In this document: one piece after another, positions 53,816 to 64,000 of the stretch
Layout: each line of letters opens with the position of its first letter
Numbering within the stretch: position 1 is the first letter of the stretch
Source of the DNA: Sapria himalayana
Lineage: Eukaryota; Streptophyta; Magnoliopsida; Malpighiales; Rafflesiaceae
Direction of reading: 5' to 3'
DNA length: 64,000 bases
Assembly: GCA_029783825.1 (NCBI GenBank)
Contig: JAREIK010017129.1
Coordinates: forward strand, 1 to 64,000
The notes under the pieces: generated by a model
What the model saw: the letters and a program-made list of their open reading frames with translations, nothing else
Databases searched by the model: none
Told to the model about the DNA's origin: nothing
Program-made: the position numbers and the translations under genes

Positions 53816-55126
53816 TATATGTTTATCTATTTGTCAATCAATCAATCAATCAATCTGTTTATCTATCTATCTATTTGTCTATCTATCTATGTAATTATCT
53901 ATCTAACTATTTGTGAATCTTTTTGTCTATATATCTATCTATCTCTCTATCTATTTGTCTATCTATCTATTTTTCTATATATCTATCTATCGGTTGATCT
54001 ATCAATCGATCTATTAATCTATCTATATTTCTATCTATATATCTATCTATCTCTATCTTTCAATTTGTCTAACTATTTTTTTATCTATTTGTCTATTTAT
54101 TTATATATATTTCGCTCAATCTATCTATTTATCTATCTATTTATCTATTTATTTATCTATTTATCTATGTATATATCTGTCTATCTATCTATCTATTTAT
54201 CTATCTCTCTCTCTCTCTCTATCTATCTATCTATATGTCTATCAATCTGTCTATCTATCTTTCTAACTATTTATCTATCTATCTATATATCTATTTATCT
54301 ATTTGTATGTCTATATATCTTTCAATATATCGATATATTTTTCTATCTATATGTCTATCTATTTATCTATATATCTATCTATTTATCTATCTGACACTCT
54401 ATTTGTCTATCTATATGTGTATATATATATATATATATTAATCTATATGTATATCTATCTTTCTATCTATATGTTTGTATATGTATCTATCTATATGTCT
54501 ATCTATCTTATCTATATATCTATCTTTCTATCTATCTATCTATCTATATTTCTATTTATCTATATGTATGTCTATATATATTTAATCTATAAATATATTT
54601 GTTTATCTATATGTCAATCTACTTGTCTATCTAATTATCTATCTATCTACCTATCTATTTATCTGACTATCTATCTGTCTATCTATATATCTATCTAACT
54701 ATCTATCTATATATTTATTTATCTATATATCTATCTATTTATATACCTATATATCTATATCTCTATCTATATGTTTGTCTATCTATCTATCTATATGTCT
54801 ATCTATTTGTCTATTTATCAATCTATTTGTATATCTATCTGTCTATCTATTTGTCTATTTTTCATCTATATGTCTATCTATTTGTCTGTTTATATGTCTG
54901 TCTATCTATCTATCTATCTATCTATATGTTTATATATTTGTCTATCTATCTATCTATCTTTTTATCTATCTGGTTTGTCTATCTATCAATCTGTCTGTCT
55001 GTCTATCTCTCAATCTATTTTTCAATATTTATATCTGTCTGTCTATCTTTCTATATGTCTATCTTTCTGTCAATCTATTCATGTATATGTTTGTTTATCT
55101 ATTTATCTATATGTCTATTTATTTGT
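53816..55126 (+). repeat. (TATC)n / (GATA)n tetranucleotide tract, ~1.3 kb, imperfect
   Basis: Mostly CTAT/TATC repeats with TTTG, TATG and AATC variants, plus a short CT run near 54203-54220 and an AT run near 54419-54438. On the minus strand it reads GATA-like. Overlapping 'ORFs' (53819-54394, 54303-54698, 54771-55193 and others) encode only YLSIYLSI-like repeats because a 12-bp multiple of the tetranucleotide stays open; none is a gene. It abuts the truncated INS copy 3 exactly. Confidence 0.95.
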
Positions 55127-56197
55127 CATTGAGTCATTATGCGCACTGTGTCCTTTCCATTCAGATTTGTCCAAGCCTTTTGGAGGAAACTGAATGATGC
55201 ACCATATTAAAACAATGCAAATATAAGATTGTGCATGTGTGTGACATGCAGCATCAAGCGTTTGCCTATGTCATTGCTATACAATGGAATACATGTAAAA
55301 CTGAATACCCATAAATCCACAAGTCCATATATACGGCATTTTGTCAATTCATTCTCACCTCTGAATTCCATATTCTTTTGCTCCAATGATCCTTAAAAGA
55401 GTATCTCTTGGGTTAGAATGATTTCTCCTCGAGCTCCAAGAAGTGGCTGTATGTTGCACCAACAAAATATCAAAAATATGCATGCATCTGTGTGCATGTG
55501 TGATGAGGTCCATCTCAGAGTCTAATTATCTACGCGTACAACCAAGCTAGAATACAAGTAAAATTACAATATGCTATAAAGATGGGTCTTCTGCTCCCGG
55601 GAGTGTAGCATAACCTAATGTGTATTTACAAAATGAATTAGTGGCCCGACTTAGAGATACTCATGGGTCCAGTAGCCCTCATTGCATGCTACTTAGAGAA
55701 CAGACAAGATTGTGTGTGTGATATGTCATGATCTGTCTCTACAAGTACATGGTGCATACAAAGTACAAAATACACATAAGACTACAAACATAAACTACAA
55801 CTTTGAATCTTTCATTCCCGTGTGGCTGGTCTGGACTCCATTGCTTACTGGCCTTGCTTGGTGATGCTTCGGATTTTACTGGCTATCCAATTAATCATGG
55901 ATTACCCGCTACTCCTGTTGGGCGATGGTTGGGTGGCCCTTTATCCTGCCTGATAGGGCTAGTGGGACCCACTCCTAGCTAATCCTGGTATTACTTTCAA
56001 CAAATTTGCTCGGTCTCGTCAGTTGTCTGAATGTTATCATCTCGACTTGAAAGTTGGGCCCTCTACAAGCTGGTGGCACATACTTCTAGCTACTTCTAGG
56101 ACTTGTTGGCCCCTGTAAATGCTACACAAAAATGGACAAGAATATGTGCACGAGTGTACTGTGGTCCATCGCTATGTGTGTGTGGTGCAGCAGTATC
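55127..56197 (-). repeat. INS copy 3: region I only, truncated
   Basis: Matches INS copy 2 from its position 23151 to the right junction near 24224. It lacks the poly(A)-like end, the heptamer tract and region II, whose place is taken by the tetranucleotide tract. The right junction ('gcagcagtatcagggttta') is the same as in the other copies and continues into an x monomer. The reading frame that is 91 codons long in copies 2 and 4 is closed by TAA here. Confidence 0.85.
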
Positions 56198-58585
56198 AGG
56201 GTTTAGGAGTTTAGTAATTTAAGTATTTAGGTATTTTGTGGTTTATATGTTTTATTTACATAATTAAATAACAAATAAAATATTTTTATGATTTTTTCTC
56301 ATTTTCAAGGTTATAACCATTGAAAATATTATAATTTTTAATTTTTTTTCAAATGTTAATACAATATTTAATTATAATAATCATAAAAATTAAATATCAT
56401 GTAAATTCAATATATTTAATTTTATTGATCAATATTATAATACTGATCATAAAATAGATTAATAAACTATTATTAATAAGATAGATATAAATTAAAATAT
56501 ATATGCAGAACCCAAAATAATTCAAAATCAAAGTAAATTATATTACAAAATAAAATTTTAAATTTTTGAAATTTTGTTTATTTTTATAAGCTTATTTTTT
56601 TTTAATAAAAAATAATTTATTTAAATTATATCTGTCTCACTCATTATTTATTTTGTAATTAATATTTCTATAAAAATAAACTAAAAAAATAATTAAAATG
56701 AATATTTAAAATTATAATGAATACAAATAAAAATGAGAATTATTTTTATTATTTAGGTTATATAGGCTTAATGGTTTAAGTATTTAGGATGTTTTGAAGT
56801 TTAGGAGACTAGAGATTTAAATGTTTAGTCATTTAGTGGTTTATATGTCTTATTTAAATAATACAATAATAAAAAATTATTTTTGTGATTTTTTATCATT
56901 TTTAATGGTTATAACCTTTGAAAATATAATAATTTTTAAATTTTTTTCAAATGTAAATATAATATTTAGTTATAATAACTTAATAATTATAATACATTTT
57001 AATTGAATATAAGTAATTTTTTTGTTCGATATTATAAAAATGATAAAATAATTAATTAATAAACTATTATTAATAAGATTGTTCGCAATTATAATATAAT
57101 TGCTAAACCTATATATAATGAATCAAAATCAAAGTAAAATATATTACTAAATAATAATTTTTGTTTTTTAATTTTTACTTCTTTATATAAGCTTATTTTT
57201 TTTTGATTAAAAATAAATTATTAAATTTATATTTGTCTCACTCATTATTTATTTTGTGATTGATATTTCTATTAAAAATAAACTAATAAATAATTAAAAT
57301 GAATATTTAAAATTATAATGAATACAAATTAAAACGAGATTTATGATTTATTATATATGGTATACCGGTTTAATGGTTTGATTATTTAGTGGTTTATAGG
57401 TTTAATTTATATAACAAAAATTTAAATTCTATTTTTGATTTTTTCTGATTTTCAAAGGTTATAACCTTTGAAAATAAAATACTTTTTAAAATTTTTTGAA
57501 ATGTGAATACCACGTATAATTATATTAATCTTACAAATTATATATCATATAAATTCAATATAAATAATTTTAATGATAGATATTATAATAATGATCAAAA
57601 ATTAAATTAATAAACTTTTATTAATAATATTAATATTAATTAAAATATATTTACATAACACAAAATGATTCAAAATCAAATCAAAATATATTACTAAATA
57701 ATAATATTAATTTTTATAATTTTCCTTCTTTTTATAAGCATATAGTTTTTTATTAAATTATATTTTTTAAATAATATTTGTCTCACTCGAAATTTATTTT
57801 GTAATTAATTTTTCTAAAAAATTAAACTATAAATAATTAAAATTAAAATTTAAAATTATAATAAATAGAAATAAAAATGAGATTTATTATTTATTAAGTA
57901 GTATATAGCTGTTAAAAGGTTTGTCTATTTAGGGTTTCGGGATTTATGAGCTTACTGATTTAAGTGAGCATTTAAGGTTATATAGGTTTTATTTAAAAAA
58001 TGAAATAAAAAAAAAATTTTTTTACACATTTTCAAAGGTTATAACCTTTGAAATATTATAATTTTAGAATTTTTTTCAAAAGTGAATATAATATTTTGTT
58101 ATAATAATCATTATATTTATATATCATATAAATTCAATATAAACATTTTTATTGATAAATATTCTAATAATGATGAAAAAATAACTTAATAATCTATTAT
58201 TAATAAGATAGATATCAATTAAAATATATTTATAAAACTTAAAATGATTCAGAAGCAAAGCAAAATATATTACTATATAAAAATTTTTTGTTTTGAAATT
58301 TTTTATTCATTTAAAAATTTATCTATTTTATTTTGATGAAAAATAATTTATATAAAATATATTTGTGCAACTCATAATTTATTTTGTAATTAATATTTAT
58401 ATAAAAATAAACAAATAAATAATTAAATTTGAATATTTAATATTAAAATGAAAAAAATGAGATTTATTGTTTATTATTTAAGATATACTGGTTTAATTTA
58501 AATTATATCTGTCTCACTAATAATTTATTTTGTAATTAATATTTCTATAAAAATAAACTGATACATAATTAAAATTATACTGAAT
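56198..58585 (+). repeat. Satellite array (block 7)
   Basis: Monomers x (56200), g (56755), h (57355), i (57895) and k (58480, cut by INS copy 4). The g-h-i-k order beside INS is the same as before INS copy 2. A perfect 26-bp dyad is at 57449-57474. Confidence 0.9.
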
Positions 58586-60832
58586 AATTAAAATAATTTA
58601 TTTTGTTCCTCTCTCAACTCTAGAATGATTGCTAAGCTCTAACCAAAATAATAGGAGCTTTTACTTTATCTCTATTATGTCTCATCATATTTGATGTTGA
58701 ATCACTGGGATATCAAAGGTAATTTGACTCTTGTACGCTAAAAGTCTAAACCAGTGTTGTACCCCTATGTGTTGAAATAACTAGTTGTTGAGGATGCTAT
58801 TTATATTGATTATTGTAATTTCTTCAAAAATATCTCTCATGCACACACTCAAAGCAATTTTTTAAAAACATAGTTCACCTCTAAAAAAATAACCACCTTG
58901 TAGCCTATTAAAAGAAACTAGCCCCATGGTGGTTTGAGTAGGGCAAGAAGTACGGGCTCTATTTAAATCGAGAATCAAAAATTTTAATTTATTGGCATGT
59001 CTAAGCCATTTTTTCATATCCTCATGGATATGAAAAGTATCATTTCTTTCTTTTTATATTAAATGAGTTATGTATACAAGCTCACAATACACAAAAAGGT
59101 GTAAATGAATCATATTCAAATGTATAAAAGGTTTTAATCATTGCTCATAATATTAGTCTTGCTTATTGACACTAGAGATCACAAATCAAAGGAAAAAGCC
59201 AAAGTGATATTTCCAATCCCAAGAATTTTAGCTATAGAAAGTTATATAGAGTAGTACTCGAGCTTTAACTATTTCTAGGGTCATGACTTTTGCTCTTGAT
59301 GAATGTCCAAAGTTACAATCATTCCTAGTGCAATGACTTTGCAATATAAAGATAAAATGCACAAGCTATGGTCATATCCAATACTGTGACACAGTATTAT
59401 AGTGATTAAATATGTATTCATGATCATTATTAGTACCATAACAATATGTTCAACTGAGAGACACAAGTTATGGCATATTCTCATCGATATGATTTTGTGT
59501 TCTAGACACAAAATATACAATCATGACCATTGCTAATGCTACAATAATCTAAAGCAAGAAAGAGACAGGATCCATAACTCACCCCTTGAGTCATGACTTT
59601 GTTTTACATATACAAAAAGATAAATCTGTGACATTCCTAAAAGTTGTGAATTTCAATTTAAATTTAACACTATGATTTTTGATTATAAAAGTGCAAAACA
59701 TGAGATTTAGGATTTAGGGTTTATGGATTAGAATTATAGTTTATGGTTTATGATTTAGGATATACGTCATTATGCGCACTGCGTCCTTTCCATTCGGATT
59801 TGTCCAAGCCTTTTGGAGGAACCTGAATGATGCACCATATTAAAACTTTGCAAATATAAGATTGTGCATGTGTGTGATATGCAGCATCAATCATTTTCCT
59901 ATGTCATTGCTATGCAATGAAATACATGTAAAACTGAATACCTATAAATCCACAAGTCCATATCTACGGCACTTTATCAATTCATTCTCACATTTGAATT
60001 CCACATTCTTTTGCTCCAATGATTTTCAAAAGAGTATCTCATGGGTTAGAATGCTTCCTCCTCGAGCTCCAAGAAGTGGTTGTATGTTGCACCTACAAAA
60101 TATCAAAAAATATGCATGCATCGGTGTGCATGTGTGATGAGGTCCATTTCATAGTCTAATTATATACGCGTACAACCAAGCTAGAATACAAGTAAAATTA
60201 CAAAATGCTATAAAGATGGGTATTCTGCTCCCGAGAGTGTAGCATCGCCTAATGTGTATTTACAAAATGCATTAGTGGGCTCCACTTAGAGATACTCATG
60301 GGTACAGTTGCCCTCATTGCATGCTACATAAAGAACAGACAAGATTGTATGTGTGAGTATGAAATGATCCGTCTCTACAAGTACATGGTGCATACAAAGT
60401 CCAAAATACAAATAAGACTACAAATATAAACTACAAGTTTGAATCTTTCACTCCCGTGTGGCTGGTCTGGCCTTCATTGCTTACTGGCCCTGCTTGGTGA
60501 TGCTTCGGATTTTTCCGGCTCTCCAATTAATCATGGATTACCCACTACTCCTGTTGGGCGACGGTTGGGTGGCCCTCTTTGCTTCCTGATAGGGCTAGTG
60601 GGACCCAATCCAAGCTACTCCTAAGTTTACTCCCGACCATTTGCTCGGTCTCGTCAGTTGTCTGAATGTTATTATTCCGGCCTCTTTGTGGGGCCCTCTA
60701 CAAGCTGGTGGCCCATACTTCTGGCTGCTTCCAGGACTTGCTGGCCCCTCTAAATGCTACACCAAAATGGACAAGAATATGTGCTCGTGTGTACTGTGGT
60801 CCGTCGCTTGTGTGTGTAGTGCAGCAGTATCA
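58586..60832 (-). repeat. INS copy 4: both regions, with internal deletion
   Basis: Region II is at 58586-59701, followed by the heptamer tract at 59702-59762. Region I then resumes at 'gtcattatgcgc' (59766), skipping about 225 bp present in copy 2 (22930-23155), including the poly(A)-like end. Outer junctions match copy 2. ORFs 59862-60137, 60439-60624, 60641-60856 and minus 59281-59520 are unrecognised; the first has the same frame as 23253-23528 but this follows from overall DNA similarity. Confidence 0.85.
59702..59762 (+). repeat. Heptamer-phased telomere-like tract in INS copy 4, shortened
   Basis: Begins 'gatttaggatttagggttta' like copy 2 and decays into 'ttatggtttatgatttagga' before the deletion junction with region I. 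Confidence 0.65.
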
Positions 60833-63800
60833 GGGTTTAGGAGTTTAGTTATTTAAGTATTTAGGTATTTTGTGGTTTTAGGTTTTATTTATATAATTAA
60901 ATAACAAAAAAATTATTTTTTTTCATTTTCAAGTTTATAACCATTGAAAATATTATAATTTTTAATTTTTTTTCAAATGTTAATACAATATTTAATTATA
61001 ATAATCATACAAATTAAATATCATGTAAATTCAATATAAATAATTTTTTTGATCGATATTATAATACTTATCATAAAATAGATTAATAAACTATTATTAA
61101 TAAGATAGATATTAATTAAAATATATTTGTAAAACCTAAATCGATTCAAAATCAAAGTAAAATATATTACTAAATAATAATTTTTTATTTTTAAATTTTT
61201 GATTCTTTTTATAAGCTTATAAATTTTTTTGATGAAGATAAATTATTTAAATTATATTTGTCTCATTCATAATTTTATTTTGCAATTACTATTTCTATAA
61301 AAATAAACTAATAAATAATTAAAATGTATATTGAAATTATAATGAATACAAATAAAAATGAGATTTATGATTAATTATTTAGGGTATACCAGTTTAATGG
61401 TTTAAGTATTTAGGAATTTAGGAGTTTAGTGATTTAAATGTTTAGGGATTTAGTAGTTTATACGTTTCATTTAAATAATGAAATAATAAAAAAATTACTT
61501 TTCAAATTTTCTTCAATTTTGAAGGTTATAACCTTTATAAATATAATAATTTTTAAATTTTCTTTATATGTGAATACTATATTTAGTTATGATAATCTTA
61601 AAAATTATATATCATGTTAATTCAATATAAACAATTATATTGATAGATATTATATTAATGATCAAAAAATAAATTAATAAACTATTATTAATAAAAAAGA
61701 TTTTATTTTAAATATATTTGCAAAACGTAAATTTATTAAAAATCAAAATAAAATATATTACTAAATAATAATTTTTTTGATGTTTTGCTTCTTTTTATAA
61801 GTTTATATTTTTTTATTAAAATTAAATTATTTAAATTATATTTGTCTTCCTCATAATTTATTTTTAATTTATAATTCTATAAAAATAAACTAATAAATAA
61901 TTAAAATAAAAATTTAAAACTATAATGAATACAAATAAAATAGAGACTTATTATTAATTATTTAGGATATACTAGTTTAATGGTTTAAGTATTTAGTTGT
62001 TTTGGGGTTTAGTGATTTAAGTGTTTAGGCATTTAGTGATTTATAGTTTTTATTTAAAGAATGAAAAAATAAAAAATTTAAATTATTGATTTTTTTTTAA
62101 TTTTTGAAGGTTATAACCTTTGAAAATATAACAATTTTAAATTTTTTTTATATGTGAATACTATATTTAGTTATGATAATCTTAATAATTATATATCATG
62201 TAAATTCAATATAAACAATTATATTGTTTGATATTATATTAATGATCAAAAAATAAATTAATAAACTATTATTAAGAAGAAAGATTATATTTAAAATATA
62301 TTTGCAAAACATAAATTTATTCAAAATCAAAATAAAATATATTACTATATAATAATTTTTTTGATGTTTTGCTTCTTTTAATAACTTTATATTTTTTTTT
62401 ATTAAAATTAAATTATTTAAATTTTATTTGTCTTCCTCATAATTTATTTTTAATTTATAATTCTATAAAAATAAACTAATAAATAATTAAAATGAATATT
62501 TAAAACTATAATGAATACAAATAAACTAGAGATTTATTATTTATTATTTAGGATATACTAGTTTGATGGTTTAAGTATTTAGGTGTTTTAGGGTTTAGTC
62601 ATTTAAGTGTTTAGGCCTTTAGTGATTAATAGTTTTTATTTAAAGAATTTAAAAAATAAAAAAAAATTAATTTTTTAATTTTTTTTTAATTTTTGAAGGT
62701 TATAACCTTTGAAAATATAATAATATTTAATTTTTTTAAAATGTTAATATAATATTTAGTTATAATAATCTTAATAATTATATACAATGTAAACTCAATA
62801 TAAATAATTTTATTTATACATATTATAATAATGATCAATAAAAAATTAATAAACTATTTTTAATAAGAATGATATAAATTAAAATATAATTACAATATAT
62901 AAAATGATTCAAAATCAAAATAAAATATATTACTAAATAATAAATTTTTGTTTTTAAAATTTTTCCTATTTTTATAAGGATATATATTTTTTTGATGAAA
63001 AATAAATTATTTATATAAGATCTGTCTCACTAATAATTTATTTTGTAATTAATATTTCTATAAAAATAAACGGATAAATAATTAAAATAAAAATTTTAAA
63101 TTATACGTAAATAAAATTAAATTGATATTTATGATTTTTTATTAATGTACACCTATTTAATGGTTTAAGTAATTAGAGGTTTTGTCATTTAGGAGTATAG
63201 CAATTTATGTTTTTAGGCATTTAGTGGTTTATAGGTTTTATTTAAACAATAAAATAATAAAAAAAATTAGTAATTTTTTCTCATTTTTATATGTTATAAC
63301 CTTTGAAAATATAATAATATTTAAAATTTTTTGAAATGTGAATATAATATTTAGTTATTTTAATATTAATAATTATATATCATATAAATTCAATATAAAC
63401 AATTTTATTGATAGAAAATATAATAATGATCAAAAATTAAATTAATAATCTATTAATATTAAGATTGATATTAATTGAAAAATATTTACAATACCCAAAT
63501 AGGTTCAAGATTAAACTATAATATATTACTATATAATAATTTTTAATTTTAAAATTTTTACTTATTTTATAAGCGTATATATTCTTTTTAATTAAAAATA
63601 AATTATTTAAATTATATTTGTCGCACTCATAATTTATTTTGTAATAAATATTTTATAAAAATAAACTAATAAATAATTAAAATCAATATTTAAAATTATG
63701 ATAAATAAAATAAAAATTGGATTTATTAATTATTAAGATGTATATAGCGATTTAATGGTTTATGTATTTAGGAGGTTACTGATTTACCTATACATGCATT

Positions 63801-64000
63801 TAGTGGTTTATATGTTTTATTTAGATAATAAAATTACAAAAAATTTATTTTTGTTATTTTTTGATATTTTCAAAGGTTATAACCTAAGAAAATACAATAA
63901 ATTTTAAATTTTTTTCTAAAGTGAATACAATCTTTAGTTATAATAATCATTATATTTATATATCATATAAATTCAATATTAAAAATTCTATTGATAAATA
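60833..64000 (+). repeat. Satellite array (block 8), runs off the window
   Basis: Monomers x (60835), l (61380), d (61960), d (62550), k (62990-63150, recombinant d-to-k join), a (63735, cut by the window end). The x-l order after INS matches copies 1 and 2; the tandem d-d pair looks like a recent local duplication. No gene was seen. Confidence 0.9.

Noticed and set aside
53819..55197. Several long overlapping plus-strand ORFs (up to 191 codons) rich in Tyr-Leu-Ser-Ile
   Set aside because: They are translations of an imperfect tetranucleotide repeat, open in two or three frames at once; no domain or codon signal of a real gene.

Overview
The window looks like non-genic, AT-rich heterochromatin from a land plant, probably a flowering plant. 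Two things point there: a decayed hAT-superfamily transposase of the RICESLEEPER/zf-BED kind common in angiosperms, and repeated tracts resembling plant telomere DNA (TTTAGGG-like). I see no intact protein-coding gene, rRNA or tRNA. The species and chromosomal position (pericentromeric, subtelomeric, B chromosome) cannot be read from the sequence.

About 50 kb is one satellite family with a monomer of roughly 590 bp. On the strand where the G-rich motif reads forward, each monomer contains: (i) a tract of about 88-96 bp in strict 8-bp phase, best octamer GTTTAGGG; (ii) an AT-rich spacer; (iii) a strong palindrome with core AAAGGTTATAACCTTT; (iv) a conserved block containing 'cctaaaatgattcaaaatc'; (v) a block around 'ataagcttata' and 'tttgtctcactcataat'. 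I sorted monomers into subtypes by the octamer tract. a: 'gtagtatatag'. b: 'gggttttcgagattta'. c: 'aaggtttacgag', short, about 530 bp. d: 'caggatata' plus 'aaagaatgaaaaaac'. e: 'tatgggcttcgggg'. f: 'ggttttggggttaagg'. g: 'ggagtctaga'. h: 'ggtttgattatttagg'. i: 'taagtaagtaagc'. j: 'ctatataggggtat'. k: 'ttagaggttttgtcg', long, about 740 bp, with an internal duplication. l: 'tatttaggagtttagg'. x: 'taggtattttgtgg'. y: head-to-head. Subtypes recur in a preferred order (h-i-j-k-a-c-d-e-l-f-g), giving an 11-monomer higher-order repeat of about 6.56 kb, clearest at 44.3-53.4 kb.

Layout. Satellite with the G-rich motif on the minus strand covers 1-5410 and 7898-8897. Orientation flips at about 8898, immediately beside a palindrome, and the rest of the array has the motif on the plus strand. 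Interruptions are: four copies of an unrecognised 2.5-kb composite insert ('INS': 5411-7897 plus; 21741-24224 minus; 55127-56197 minus, truncated; 58586-60832 minus, internally deleted); a 458-bp insertion with a 5-bp target duplication (27656-28113); a 3.7-kb hAT element with terminal inverted repeats and an 8-bp target duplication (32964-36663); and a 1.3-kb tetranucleotide (TATC)n tract preceded by a small composite repeat (53433-55126).

The array appears shaped by amplification, unequal exchange, inversion and transposon decay. INS copies share the same junction bases with the satellite, so INS most likely entered once and was amplified with it. The most interesting signals are the octamer-phased telomere-like tract, the palindrome in nearly every monomer, the inversion at a palindrome, and the unidentified INS unit with a polyadenylation-like end next to a heptamer-phased telomere-like tract.
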